DNA from: Branchiostoma floridae
Lineage: Eukaryota > Chordata > Leptocardii > Amphioxiformes > Branchiostomatidae
Length of the DNA stretch: 64,000 bases
Assembly: GCF_000003815.2 (NCBI RefSeq)
Contig: NC_049987.1
Coordinates: 5,593,572 to 5,657,571 of the forward strand
Direction: 5' to 3'
Below, piece by piece: positions 1-12,011 of this stretch; the first letter of the stretch is position 1; each line of letters opens with the position of its first letter. The position numbers and the translations under genes are program-made. Below the pieces are notes generated by a model. The model ran no database searches and had not been told where the DNA came from. It saw only the letters and a list, made by a program, of their open reading frames with translations.

Positions 1-2660
1 TTTCTAAGATGGACCTTTTCATGTTGCTACCATTAAATAACTATCTATTGTAGTTGGTTCTTCCTGGGCAAAAATGAACAAGGGAATTATACAGCATTCT
101 CAGGTAACTTTCACAAACTGACACAGTCTTTGTAATTTGTTTTAGATGTCTTTTCTTGGGCCTTTTTCATGTTGCTATCTACTGTAGTTGGTAATGAACA
201 AGTGAATTATACATCATTCTCAGGTAACTTTCACAAACTGTCAATCTTTGTAGTTTGTTTATTTGATTTTTTTCTTGGATTTTTTTCACGTTGTTACCAT
301 TAATGTAAGTATTCAACTGGATCTTTCACAAACTGCCACAGTCTTTGTAGTTTGTTTGTTTATTAGGTGTTGTTTCTAAGATGGACCTTTTCATGTTGCT
401 ACCATTAAATAACTATCTATTGTAGTTAGTTCTTCCTGGGCAAAAATGAACAAGGGAATTATACAGCATTCTCAGGTAACTTTCACAAACTGACACAGTC
501 TTTGTAGTTTGTTTTAGATGTCTTTTCTTGGACCTTTTTCATGTTGCTATCTACTGTAGTTGGTAATGAACAAGGGAATTATACATCATTCTCAGGTAAC
601 TTTCACAAACCGTCAGACATTGTAGTTTGTTTATTAGATGTTTTTTCTTGGATTTTTTTTTCACGTTGTTACCATTAATGTAAGTATTCAACTGGATCTT
701 TCACAAACTGCCACAGTCTTTGTAGTTTGTTTGTTTATTAGGTGTTGTTTCTAAGATGGACCTTTTCATGTTGCTACCATTAAATAACTATCTATTGTAG
801 TTAGTTCTTCCTGGGCAAAAATGAACAAGGGAATTATACAGCATTCTCAGGTAACTTTCACAAACTGACACAGTCTTTGTAGTTTGTTTGTTTATTAGGT
901 GTTGTTTCTAAGATGGACCTTTTCATGTTGCTACCATTAAATAACTATCTATTGTAGTTGGTTCTTCCTGGGCAAAAATGAACAAGGGAATTATACAGCA
1001 TTCTCAGGTAACTTTCACAAACTGACACAGTCTTTGTAGGTTGTTTTAGATGTCTTTTCTTGGACCTTTTTCATGTTGCTATCTATTGTAGTTGGTTCTT
1101 CCTGGGCAAAAATGAACAAGGGAATTATACAGCATTCTCAGGTAACTTTCACAAACTGACACAGTCTTTGTAGGTTGTTTTAGATGTTTTTTCTTGGATC
1201 TTTTTCATGTTGCTATCTACTGTAGTTGGTAATGAACAAGGGAATTATACATCATTCTCAGGTAACTTTCACAAACTGTCAGTATTTGTAGTTTGTTTAT
1301 TAGATGTTTTTTCTTGGATTTTTTTTTCACGTTGTTAACATTAATGTAAGTATTCAACTGGATCTTTCACAAACTGCCACAGTCTTTGTAGTTTGTTTGT
1401 TTATTAGGTGTTGTTTCTAAGATGGACCTTTTCATGTTGCTACCATGAAATAACTATCTATTGTAGTTGGTTCTTCCTGGGCAAAAATGAACAAGGGAAT
1501 TATACAGCATTCTCAGGTAACTTTCACAAACTGACACAGTCTTTGTAGTTTGTTTTAGATGTCTTTTCTTGGACCTTTTTCATGTTGCTATCTACTGTAG
1601 TTGGTAATGAACAAGGGAATTATACATCATTCTCAGGTAACTTTCACAAACTGTCAATCTTTGTAGTTTGTTTATTTGATTTTTTTCTTGGATTTTTTTC
1701 ACGTTGTTACCATTAATGTAAGTATTCAACTGGATCTTTCACAAACTGCCACAGTCTTTGTAGTTTGTTTGTTTATTAGGTGTTTTTTTCTTGGATCTTT
1801 CTCATGTTGCTATCTACTGTAGTTGGTAATGAACAAGGGAATTATACATCATTCTCAGGTAACTTTCACAAACTGCCACAGTCTTTGTAGTTTGTTTGTT
1901 TATTAGGTGTTTTTTCTTGGATTTTTTTCACGTTGTTACCATTAATGTAAGTATTCAACTGGATCTTTCACAAACTGCCACAGTCTTTGTAGTTTGTTTG
2001 TTTATTAGGTGTTTCTTTCTTGGATATTTTTCATGTTGTTACCTTTGATATAACCATTTAATTGGTTCTCCCTAAAAGTGAATAAGGGAGTCATACAGAA
2101 TTCTCATGTAACTTTCAGAAACTGCCAGAGTCTTTGTAGTTTCAAGTTTGTTTCTAAGATGCTTCTCTTGGACCTTTTTTTCATGTTGCTAGGCATTTAA
2201 ATATCTATCTATCTACTGTAGTTGGTTCTCCCTGGCTAAAAATGAACAATATATATATATAGGAGTCATACAGCTTTCTCAGGTAACTATCACAAACTTT
2301 GTGTCTTTGCAGTTTGTTTTCTCGATGTTTTTTTCTTGGATCTTTTCACATTGTTGCCATTAAGATAACTATTTAATTGATTCTCCCTGGACGAAAATGA
2401 ACAATAGATTAACAGCATTCTACCGCAAAATACTAAAATGTCTGTATTTTGTGTTTGAATCGTAATCAACTATTTTCATGTTGATGCAGTTGACATGGTT
2501 ACATAAATCGGTTCGCTCTAATTATTAGCAGCAAATGAACAACGGAATGTGTTCGTATAACTTGCTATCATAAATCATTATTAGAACTTTGATTGGTTGT
2601 CACTAGACGCAAATAAAGAAAGGAGTATATAAAATCCTTGTAACTTTAACAGAGTGACCG
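1..2660. repeat. Satellite array with ~373-bp higher-order unit
   Basis: Tandem satellite that enters from the left edge of the window. Three related monomers alternate: A (~148 bp, begins TTTCTAAGATGGACC), B (~120 bp, begins TTTTCTTGG then CTTTTTCATG) and C (~100 bp, with CACGTTGTTACCATTAATG). All end near CTTTCACAAACTG and CTTTGTAGTTTG. Full A-B-C units begin near 1, 373 and 748, giving a period of about 373 bp. After 900 some units lose or duplicate monomers. From about 2030 the copies decay and fade out near 2660, which is the expected edge of an array. Reading frames here have no coding character. Confidence 0.9.
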
Positions 2661-2739
2661 ATGTTATCGTTAATGTATTTTTAATGATAAAAATGAAATG
2701 GTTCACACTGTACCACACATTTTCCCATGCATCTACCAA

Positions 2740-3230
2740 AAATGCTTTTTCTTGTTTATCTTGTTTTGCTTCGTCACAGAAAATTTATCTTCCAGGAAGA
2801 AAATTATTCTGTCCCCAAGAAATGTTAGAAAAATGTGCTTGTCCATGGGGCAAGCAAATTTTTGCTTGATAAGTTTTTGAGAAAATTTGAGATTTGTTTT
2901 CTTGTATTTCTCGAAATGCCTTTTCTTCTTTATCTTGTTTTGCTTCCTCACAGAAAATTTATCTTCCTGGAAGAAAAAAAAAATCTTGTTTTTCTTAAGA
3001 GTTGAATCTGGTTAGAAAAAAAACAAGAATTTCTAGAATTTTTTTCTTGCATTGTAAGAAAAAATAAGAAGATTTTGCTTAAATGTCTATAAAAAAAAAT
3101 TTGTAGTTTCTCGTTTTGCTTGAATTTTTTTCTAGATTTTCTTCCTGCAAGAATATGTTTCTTCATACAAGAATTGTCCATGGGGTAAGCAAAATAAGAA
3201 AAAATCATTTTTGGTAGCATGAGTGTTTGT
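2740..3230. repeat. AT-rich degenerate direct repeat
   Basis: A segment of about 55 bp with CACAGAAAATTTATCTTCC occurs at 2757-2812 and again at 2931-2980. A second word, TGTCCATGGGGCAAGCAAA, at about 2846 recurs with one change at about 3178. Long A and T runs fill the rest. The short frames here are low-complexity (K, F, I rich) and are not credible genes. The element family was not recognised. Confidence 0.55.
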
Positions 3231-3842
3231 ATTTTGTTTTCAAAATCAGTTTCTTACCAAAGACATGTTCGTGTATGTATTGTTTTAGTCTTTGTACATG
3301 TTTTTATTCATCGTCAAATTCATTTATTGCCTTTGTCCCTTGACAAAAATTAACAATGGTGAATTCTTAAGCAACATTTCACATATTGTCTGTATTTTTG
3401 TTCAGAATTATATTGTATTGCCATTAATTTTCCTAGCTACAAAACGTAACTTGGCACTGCGTATACTAAAGTGACATTACTGGAGATTGATCATATCAAA
3501 GTTTATGTAATGCTTGGCTACAAATCAAATCACACTCACATGCATTGTTTCCATTCTTCAAAGAAGTAGTTTTAGCAAAGTAACCGCCAAAGTAACGAGA
3601 GACGGCACTGACCTAACACACGTACTTAGACAGTAACTTGGGACACGCCCACAGAAAAAAAAACGGACAAGATGATTTGTAATCAAGGCAAATAGCTGTC
3701 GCCTTCTTCTGGCAAGTATTCGGAATGGTCAAGGACGTTACATGGTACAAGTCATTTTACAAAATATGAACAGCTCATGTGTAGCACATAGAAGATGCCT
3801 TACGGATATTGCAGTATTTTGACAATAGTAATATCGCCTTAA
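3231..3842. other. Unassigned AT-rich DNA
   Basis: No gene or clear repeat was found. The part near 3330-3420 (TTGACAAAAATTAACAATGG, then CACATATTGTCTGTA) weakly resembles decayed monomers of the satellite at the left end. Confidence 0.4.
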
Positions 3843-4339
3843 GGCCACAGCAAGTAAATTTTATGGATTACATCCTCTGCAGACTGCAAAAATAGTGAGA
3901 TAGGGCGAAAAAAAAACAAGATGGGTGAGAAAAAAAAAGGCACCATAAAGTTGTGATGACTGTTGTAGTAAGAAACATAACATGGTATCAAAGCCAACAA
4001 GGCATTCATTCCTGTATTCAAGGCATGTACTGATGTGGTAAAAGTGACCCTAGTGTGGTAGACTGGCATCACCAACAAAGTTGGTAACCACACTCATAGC
4101 TTCCATATTGGTGTCACTTTTACAACCATGCAATAAGTTTTATTTCTACAACTACAGTCCTGGGTACCTCGCAAGTGTCACTTCTACAAGTACAATCATT
4201 AGGCTACAACACAATATATCTGCTCATTTTGGTACTTGACCATCCCTGCAGAAGAAAAAAATTATTGTTTTTATTTCTGAAATCAGGCGAAAATTAATGC
4301 GCGCGCTGATGTCATCCATAAAATTTACTTGCTGTGGCC
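3843..4339 (+). mobile_element. Harbinger-like MITE, family A, copy 1
   Basis: Non-autonomous DNA element of 497 bp. Its ends are inverted: GGCCACAGCAAGTAAATTTT on the left and the reverse complement on the right. It is flanked by a 3-bp TAA duplication (3840-3842 and 4340-4342). Three-bp TNA target duplications and GGCC ends fit PIF/Harbinger elements; that assignment is inference. The interior has no transposase. Frames on the minus strand here repeat in copy 2 and are by-products of the repeat. Nearly identical to copy 2 at 5866-6358. Confidence 0.85.
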
Positions 4340-4592
4340 TAAGGTATATTTCTTATAAGAACCACCCTTTAAGCGTCCCGTAGGTCTGCCCTATATTCCT
4401 TCCTCCCATTAGAAGTCTGGACCCGATGATTAGATGTAACCGTACCTGCAGGAAACAGACCTCACCTGTTCTCACCTGTACGGCCACGCCCCGCTTCCGG
4501 ACACACCTGTCAGGGCACGTCAGACGTACCTGTGTCAGGTGTGACACTGTCCTGGTACGGCCCCACACGGGTCTCTGAGATAGCGTCTTGAC
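4340..4592. promoter_or_regulatory. Cluster of CACCTG E-boxes (candidate enhancer)
   Basis: Four perfect CACCTG/CAGGTG hexamers lie at 4463-4468, 4473-4478, 4504-4509 and 4536-4541, with two further ACCTG half sites (4444, 4528). The stretch is GC-richer than its surroundings and is single-copy within the window. CACCTG is the core bound by Snail/ZEB-type zinc fingers and some bHLH factors. Function is inferred from motif density only. Confidence 0.3.
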
Positions 4593-4722
4593 TAGCCTGG
4601 ATACCAGTCCCCGGCCCGATCTAAATGCCCAATCTGCTGTAGAACTTCTTTGGGGGCATGTTGGCCCTAGAGCTTAGGGGTTGGGCTGTATGGGCCTTGG
4701 AAACAGTCTGGCATCCAGGCTA
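4593..4722. mobile_element. Small TIR element of 130 bp
   Basis: Inverted ends TAGCCTGGATACCAG and CTGGCATCCAGGCTA enclose about 100 bp with no coding potential. This has the form of a MITE. No convincing target duplication is visible beyond the terminal TA. Confidence 0.6.
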
Positions 4723-5865
4723 TGTCATGACTGGAGCGTAGAGAGAAAGAAAGACCGAGAAAGCACAGGAAGAGATAAAAATGAAAGAGCTAGGAACAGA
4801 TAGAGCGATAAAAGAAAAGGAAAAAAAGAGAAAGAAAGAAAGAGAATTACATAAATTAAACAACAAAAATGATACTCTCGGTCAAGAGTAAGGATGGAAA
4901 AAATGATGCTAAAGAAGACAACGATTGAAAAGTAAAAGATGGCGAGAAAAAAATCTACAGGTTGCTTGTTGAAGGCAAATGTCATATTTTTGACAGAAAA
5001 ATGCCGAGGAGGCGTTATACAATCTTTAGCAACAATCTTTATTGACACGACAAAAGTACAGCGACTTTCGTAAGGTCTACATGTATAACAACTACTTACA
5101 GTACAACTAAACACATATATATGGATATCTATAGATATGGATACATCAACATAAAGGGTCTAGCATGTCATTTACACTATTGGTTCTACGGTATAAACAA
5201 TCGTGGATATATTTGCCTACTTGTACACAATGTGGATTATCGCCTCCCAAAATGTACTTGAATTTATCTATCGAGCAGAGAGTAGCAAAGTCTTTAGAGC
5301 AAGTGGAAAGTAATGTGAGCAGCTCTGTGCGTTTATCATAGGTATAAACGGCAATATAGACCTTATTTCATTTGACTTTTAAACAAAGAAATAAACTGCA
5401 TCGATCATGGAATACAATGTAAGACAACACAGATGAAATACTATATTCTATATAAGGTTTGGATATGACTCGGTTACGCAGTGACTTTGGAATGACACCA
5501 CAACGTAGTGTGAGAAAGCCATTACAATCTCTGTATCTTGTTTTATGTACAAACATCGAGAAAACTAATTCGTTCCCTTCTTAGATTAAACGACGCAAAA
5601 GAGAAAACCCAAACAAGCCGTCCTGAGAACCGTTTGAAAGTGTTCCTCCCAAGGCGAGAGGTAATCCAAGCGAAAATAATTGTGTGATGACAAAAATGTG
5701 GTTAATCGTAGCAACACGAATCGATTTAAACATGTCGACTGTTTCTACTCCTTATGTTAGTGGTGAAGTTACCAATGTTCGTCATGAGAGAGTTGGGAGG
5801 TGACATGGAGAGATTTGTCATCTTATCATTTGCTACGCACGGGATTTTTGTCGGGGATGCTGTAA
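4723..5865. other. Unassigned DNA with purine-rich tract
   Basis: 4735-4860 is a GA/AAAG-rich low-complexity tract, whose minus-strand frame reads as a Phe/Leu/Ser-rich string and is not a gene. The remaining sequence shows no recognisable exon, repeat or RNA gene. Confidence 0.4.
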
Positions 5866-6358
5866 GGCCACAGCAAGTAAATTTTATGGATGACATCCTC
5901 TGCAGACTGCAAAAATAGTGCGATAGGGCGAAAAAAAAAGATGGGTGAGAAAAAAAAGGCACCATAAAGTTGTGATGACTGTTGTAGTAAGAAACATAAC
6001 ATGGTATCAGAGCCAACAAGGCATTCATTCCTGTATTCAAGGCATGTACTAATGTGGTAAAAGTGACCCTAGTGTGGTAGACTGGCATCACCAACAAAGT
6101 TGGTAACCACAATCATAGCTTCCATATTGGTGTCACTTTTACAACCATGCAATAAGTTTTATTTCTACAACTACAGTCCTGGGTACCTCGCAAGTGTCAC
6201 TTCTACAAGTACAATCATTAGGCTACAACACAATATATCTGCTCATTTTGGTACTTGACCATCCCTGCAGAAGAAAAAAATTCTTGTTTCTATTTCTGAA
6301 ATCAGGCGAAAATTAATGCGCGCGCTGATGTCATCCATAAAATTTACTTGCTGTGGCC
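5866..6358 (+). mobile_element. Harbinger-like MITE, family A, copy 2
   Basis: 493-bp copy in the same orientation as the one at 3843-4339 and almost identical to it, including the GGCCACAGCAAG ends and an internal CTGCAGAAGAAAAAAATT tract. Flanked by TAA on both sides (5863-5865, 6359-6361). The high identity of two copies 1.5 kb apart suggests recent activity or gene conversion. Confidence 0.85.
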
Positions 6359-7204
6359 TAACCTTGATGATTGCCACTTTGCATTACACTACTGCGTAAT
6401 CAGGATTTGTCAAGTTTATGTTCGGTAATTCCCTTTGTAGCATGATTTTGTTGAAAATGAGAAAAGTTACTCAGTTCACCAAAGGGATTGGCCTAAAGAT
6501 TCTTAAATGAAGAAAAGAAGTAATCATTGAAATGTTTGCGACAGTTTTATTTTACGATGAAGTTACGGCAAAAATGACACAGCGAATATGCGTTTTGTAT
6601 TTTGACTGTTTTACATCATTGCTTCAACCAGGAACTTCAATCACTGCGGTGACACCCTTCCAGTGCAACATTGGATGGATTCTTATGTAAAGTTCACCTT
6701 TCAGATTTATTTGAAACGTGTATATTTTGGAGACTGTTTACATCATTAAGTAGTGAAATCAAAGAACGGTATACGAAGAATGCAAACAAAACGAAGTGCG
6801 AAATTGACATCACTTCTGTGTCAATAGAGTTTTTTCTCCAATGATTGTTATGGTAAAATTAACAATGATAACACTTCTTATTAGACATTTTTTGTGTATG
6901 GCTTTTACCGAAGGCCAAACGGATACTGAAGGATTATCATATTAACGATAGGTCGCAATGTACGCAGAGAAAACATTTGTATAAGTACAACTAGAGTGTC
7001 TATTTTTTTTACATGTTGAACACGATTTTACAATAAATAGAAATGACGAAATAAGAAAGTAACCAAAATTGAAGTCTTTGAAGTATTTACTTTTGTCATA
7101 TCTGTGATATAGGCGGAACGTACAGGATAAAGTATCATTGGGAGTTTAAGAGAAGTCCATGTAGTATAGAAATTGACAAGGTAAAAGTTTAGCAATTGCG
7201 GTAG
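6359..7204. other. Unassigned DNA
   Basis: AT-rich single-copy sequence between two MITE copies. No splice-bounded open frame, RNA gene or repeat was recognised. Confidence 0.4.
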
Positions 7205-7737
7205 GGCCACAGCAAGTAAATTTTATGGATCAGCGCGCGCATTAATTTTCGCCTGATTTCAGAAAAAAAAACAAGATTTTTTTCTTCTGCGGGGATGGTC
7301 AACATGACGATAAAGTACCAAAATGAGCAAATATGTTGTGTTGTAGCCTAATGATTGTACTTGTACAAGTGACACTGGCGAGGTACCCAGTTCTGTAGTT
7401 GTAGAAATGAAACTTATTGGATAGCTGTAAAAGTAACACCAATATGGAAGCTATGAGTGTGGTTACCAACTTTGTTGGTGATGCCAGTCTAACACACTAG
7501 TGTCACTTTTACCACGCCAGTACACGTCTTGAATGCAGAAATGAATGCCTTGTTGGTTCTGATACCATGTTTTGTCCCTTTTATTCTTTTTACAACGCTC
7601 ATCACAACCTTATGGTGACTATTTGTGAAAATGTAGCCATCTTGTTTTTTTTCACCCATCTTGTTTTTTTTTCGCCCTATCGCACTATTTTTGCAGTCTG
7701 CAGAGGATGTCATCCATAAAATTTACTTGCTGTGGCC
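7205..7737 (-). mobile_element. Harbinger-like MITE, family A, copy 3 (inverted)
   Basis: 533-bp copy of the same family, inserted in the opposite orientation to copies 1 and 2: the GCGCGCATTAATTTTCGCC block that ends those copies begins this one. It is flanked by TAG on both sides (7202-7204, 7738-7740), so the 3-bp duplication varies at its last base. It is more diverged than the other two copies. Confidence 0.82.
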
Positions 7738-7902
7738 TAGTGATAACTACTTTGCTAATAGTAATACGGATAAATCATTTCACGTATAGTACAGGGTCTC
7801 GCCAGGGGGTACATGCGCATGCGTACTTTGGTGTACCATGGATGACGTCACCACCTTTCCCACGACATGACCAGGTTTGGCCGTACGTGACCTGTTAAGC
7901 CT

Positions 7903-8053
7903 ACAGGTATGTGGGTCTGGGGGCGGTTCACTAATACCACTACACATGTGTGAGTCTGGGGGCAGTTCACTAATACCACTACACATGTGTGAGTCTGGGG
8001 GCAGTTCACTAATACCACTACACACGTGTGAGCCTGGGGGCGGTTCAGTAAAA
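7903..8053. repeat. 39-bp minisatellite, four copies
   Basis: Four tandem copies with an exact 39-bp period, anchored by TGTGAGTCTGGGGGC at 7912, 7951, 7990 and 8029. The period is a multiple of three and several frames on both strands stay open, which explains the repetitive peptides here; there is no sign of a real gene. Confidence 0.9.
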
Positions 8054-8670
8054 TATCTGTAAGGGGCCCTATGGACAATTCACTAACTACTTATATTTAT
8101 GATTTAATAGCTGAGACATACACCAGAAAGGGTGCGCCTATCGCGTACCGTATATACCGTTGTGATTAGAATGAGCAATACTTCTACACACATGCACCTG
8201 TCGTGAGACTAGCGCTCCTTTCTATTTTCCAATTGTCCAATTGACAAACAGTTGCCTCTATCTTTTGTATAATGTGAAGGGAGACAAGTTATGAAGAAAA
8301 AAATGGAGTGTGAAAAAGTTTCAGAAACCATTGAAGACAAATGCTTAGACATGTATAAAATCTTACTTAAGAGTCTTAAAGTGAAACTCTTTCCTTTTCA
8401 TTGATTGATTAAATGTAACATATTTACTTACAAATGTGGCTACCAGTCGGTACAATAACACAGTGGGGACGGGGATCTCTAATTCTGTGGACAGTTGTTT
8501 TCCCCTTGCGTGAGCGGCAAGCGTGCCCGACTGTAGGATTCTCAGACCGAGACGAGAGTCCGTGGATAGATTACCGTACAGCATGTTGGTACACGGATGG
8601 AGACACTTTGTTCTTAGAACCACAACTGCGCCTGGCGAGGAGGCGGGCTCCTGTGGGGGTCGGACCGCGC
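8054..8670. other. Unassigned DNA with long open minus frame
   Basis: A 120-codon frame is open on the minus strand at 8725-8363, but it runs into the tandem repeat at 8671 and its peptide matches no family I recognise. Opposite-strand frames are equally open. No exon is called. Confidence 0.35.
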
Positions 8671-9080
8671 AGAAAAGAAAATAAAGCGACCCTTTAGTTC
8701 TTAGGACTGGAACGGAGTGAGTCACCCGGCAAAGCCAGGCTGTGTTGTGGGAGTCTCTACCCGACGCGGCAAGTCTATAACTTGTTTCTCAGACTTTCGA
8801 CGAACAGAAAAAAAAGGACATAAAGCGACCCTTTAGTTCTTAGGACTGGAATAGAGTGACTCGCCCGACTTAGCCTGCCTGTGTTGTGGGAGTCTCCACC
8901 TAAAGTCTTTGAGCCAAGACATGTCTCTAAGTTGCTTGTTTCTCAGATTTTTGACGAAAAGAAAATAAAGTGAACCGTACGTTCTTGGGACTGGAATGGA
9001 GTGAGTCAATCCTGTCTATATTGTGGGAATCCACTTCTTTAAGACACGGCAATCTTATTTCTTGGTTTTCGACTTTGGGT
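8671..9080. repeat. Three diverged ~140-bp tandem units
   Basis: Units start near 8671, 8806 and 8955. Each contains a purine-rich start, then TTCTTAGGACTGGAA (TTCTTGGGACTGGAA in the third), GAGTGA, TGTTGTGGGAGTC and a CTTGTTTCTCAGA-like end. Divergence rises in the third unit. No coding function is evident. Confidence 0.8.
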
Positions 9081-10287
9081 TGGGATTCTATATTAATGGA
9101 AAGAGCGGTCGAAAGAAATTTAAGATACATCTTGTGACAGATCGAAATTCTGTGTAGCGCATGTGTACGAACGGTACATGATACAACCGTTGTGTGCTAC
9201 AAGCAACTGTGGCATTACGTTCACGTGAACACATCATAGCAAGGCTGTTACTCGAATTCAAAGAATGAATGAAAAACCTACAACAAGTTCAAGGACAAAG
9301 TCACTGAAACAATAATAGTGGAAATCCACCTGGACGTAGTTTCCTTCTTTCTAGAGTCTATTTTCATAAAATTAGACCTGAACGTCATCTCTTACAAGTC
9401 TTTGCACTCGAACGAGACAGTATTGGGAACTACAGGGCACAACTGAGGTAAACAAACTCAAAGTACTCTTTATTTCTAATTCCTTTAAGCTGCTTGTTTT
9501 ATTTCCACCTTTGCTTGCAGTCCCGTCTTTCTGGAAGTAATCTTCGACCTTTTCCGCTGTAACTTCCACTCTGGCAAGGTGCATTAGTAACTCAGAACTA
9601 ATCAACCTTGACTCTAAGCTTCGCCAGTTGTTGCACATCCTGTCGGGCCTCTTATTTATCGCCGTTACTCTAACTTAGCTACATGTAGGCTACAACAAGT
9701 AAATTGGTTGGTGATGGTTTGAAAGAAAATGTAATGTGGACTAGAAGATCAAAATCACGGAACACAAAGTCTGATGGAAAGTCTAGATCAGTACCTTGAT
9801 AATGCACAACACGAAACTAAGTTGTTAGATGACAGTCTAGCTTTTATAGTGTCAAACAGAAACCTAGGCCTGCTTTCAATTGTATTCACAACACATCAAC
9901 TTTTAATCATGTCGACAATAATATATAATATAGCTACAACTTGAATATGTTTTAAATGTAACTTACTCTGTAATTCTTACTTTATAGATGTAAGATTTTG
10001 AATTATGGCGCAATTCAGTTTTACTTCAATAAAGTGTTTTATTATATTACTCAATTACATTTATCATGCCACTACCAGTACACAACCAGAGGAGTGAATG
10101 CAGTCAGATGCAAATTTTCCTACCACCTAAGTGATTTCATATTGTCCTCTTGCTCAATTTTGGTCCAGAAATGTGCTAGAACCAAAAAAATAAATCTGTG
10201 TCGCCTCACCGAACCATTTGTTCTATATCCTGTCGGTTCTCTTATTTATCGCCAAACGTCAGTCCAACAAACAGCTGTCCGAAATTC
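9081..10287. other. Unassigned DNA
   Basis: No gene recognised. A short word, CTCTTATTTATCGCC, preceded by ATCCTGTCGG, occurs near 9638-9666 and again near 10227-10254, hinting at a dispersed repeat that also borders the tandem duplication that follows. Confidence 0.4.
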
Positions 10288-10678
10288 CTCCGGAAAGCCG
10301 ATCTGTTTTCCCCTAAATTCCGCCCTGACAGGGAACCGGGTTTCTGCCTCTTTTTACTCCGTTCCAGCCGCGTTAACAAAGGTCTTCCCGTTCGTGTTTG
10401 TCACGACATTTGTCGTACGACAGGTGTGCGACAGACAGGGCATTTTGGGACAGTCGTGCACGTGTCGTGCGACATGCGACCTCCGGAAAGCCGATCTGTT
10501 TTCCCCTAAATTCCGCCCTGACAGGGAACCGGGGGTTTCTGCCTCTTTTTACTCCGTTCCAGCCGCGTTAACAAAGGTCTTCCCGTTCGCTCGTGTCTTG
10601 TCACGACATTTGTCGTACGACAGGTGTGCGACAGACAGGGCATTTTGGGACAGTCGTGCACGTGTCGTGCGACATGCG
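10288..10678. repeat. Tandem duplication of a ~195-bp GC-rich unit
   Basis: Unit 1 (10288-10480, 193 bp) and unit 2 (10481-10678, 198 bp) are nearly identical and differ by a few small indels. Each has CTCCGGAAAGCCGATCTG at the start and ends in GTGTCGTGCGACATGCG. The right half is rich in nested GTCGTACGAC/GTCGTGCGAC palindromes. A 236-codon open frame spans both units, but the repeat falls in different frames in each copy, so it is not a gene. Confidence 0.88.
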
Positions 10679-11279
10679 GCTGTCTTCATGAAAAGTGTGA
10701 TTGATTGATCTTCATTTAATGTCCTTATTTGTAGATAACCGAAGTCTCAAACCATCGAATGAATCGGGACCACGATTGGGATTCCGTGCAATTGACCGAA
10801 GTGTGCGGTTATCTGAGTTGCAAGTAAATGACTTCGACTTCTACTATATCAGTTGATGATCTTGTCTACACAAATAACAAAATAGACAAGGGAGTTCTGT
10901 TATAGCAAAGAAGGCTATGTTCTCATCAGTTGTGCAAACTAGGCCCTGATTTACATAGTTCATGTTTGATGATGTTCACTTTCAAGTAAGTTCCAAATGC
11001 TGCTCGATGGAATGATAAGATTTTCTCATTTATCATGCAAATAATTTATTCATTTGATAATTGATATCTATCGATTAATCGAAGATGAAATATTCATATG
11101 TAAAACGTTAATGACAGCCACAGACAACATTGTACAAGAAAAAAACCCCGTGAGTTCGTGTGCGCGCACCTAGGCCTGTTTTAAGAAGAGGGACGAGGGC
11201 TGTAAACAATAGATATAGTAATAGCATAGCTCCAGATGTTTGTTTATCCCATTGTTCACTTGTAACACTGCATGTAATT
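10679..11279. other. Unassigned AT-rich DNA
   Basis: No exon, repeat unit or RNA gene was recognised. Confidence 0.35.
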
Positions 11280-11365
11280 GTATTTAGCCTTTAGTTTCCC
11301 TTGTAACACAATTTAATTGCTGCTTTTGGCCTATATATGTGGGCAGCAACATGCAAATAAAGATT
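11280..11365 (+). mobile_element. LINE-type 3' end
   Basis: Contains GGCCTATATATGTGGGCAGC followed by AACATGCAAATAAAGATTG. The same arrangement (AGCCCATGTGGGCATG then AACATGCAAATAAAGAT) recurs at 15598-15657. A shared 3' end with AATAAA and a short simple-sequence tail is typical of 5'-truncated non-LTR retrotransposons. No reverse transcriptase fragment is attached. Confidence 0.5.
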
Positions 11366-11559
11366 GTCATGATAAGAAACTTTAACCCCCACTTCATACA
11401 ACTAAGTAATATAGACAAATTTATATTCCTTATGAATCTAGACAAACCTTTACTTATAAAGCATATCTGTTCTTACATTTTCAATATCACAAAGAAACGA
11501 GAAGAAGCCGAATGTACGCAGTAGAATACGATCCTTGAGTAGTGTAGATTCATTGTATC

Positions 11560-11653
11560 ATTATATCATGTTGTATCATTTGTTGTGACCTGTACTAAAC
11601 CCAGTGGGTATGAATGTACAATAAAGGTCTTCATTCATTCATTCATTCATTTA
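11560..11653 (+). mobile_element. LINE 3' end with ATTC tail
   Basis: TGACCTGTACTAAACCCAG, then AATAAAGGTCTTCATTC and four to five ATTC repeats. Tails of short tandem repeats are a feature of CR1/L2-clade LINEs. The copy is a 3' fragment with no coding region. Confidence 0.55.
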
Positions 11654-11847
11654 AAGGCCCAATTCATAGAGCCTGCCACGGAGGCTAAATCTCGGCCAGT
11701 CCCGACCGCAATAAGTTGATAGTTCCCGCCCTCAGAACTTGGAGGTTAACATTGTTAACGACCATGACCGTAGCCAGAGCGGAAGGAGGAGGATAGCGGT
11801 CCGTCTGTGTTTGTTTGTTGGCTGGATTCGGTGCTGTAGTAGTTGTA

Positions 11848-11925
11848 CTATGAATGAATGAATGAATGAAGACCTTTATTGCACATTTTTGGCCCACTGG
11901 GCTAAGTACAGGTCACACGGTAAGA
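11848..11925 (-). mobile_element. LINE 3' end with ATTC tail, opposite orientation
   Basis: Reading the minus strand gives TGACCTGTACTTAGCCCAG, then AATAAAGGTCTTCATTC and ATTC repeats: the same family as 11560-11653, pointing toward it. Two LINE 3' ends thus face each other tail to tail across about 195 bp. Confidence 0.6.
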
Positions 11926-12011
11926 ATCACATATATGTAACAATGGAAACAATCATACACATCTATATATGTAGATGTGCGTCTAATCTATTCTAGGACA
12001 TTCGACTTCCT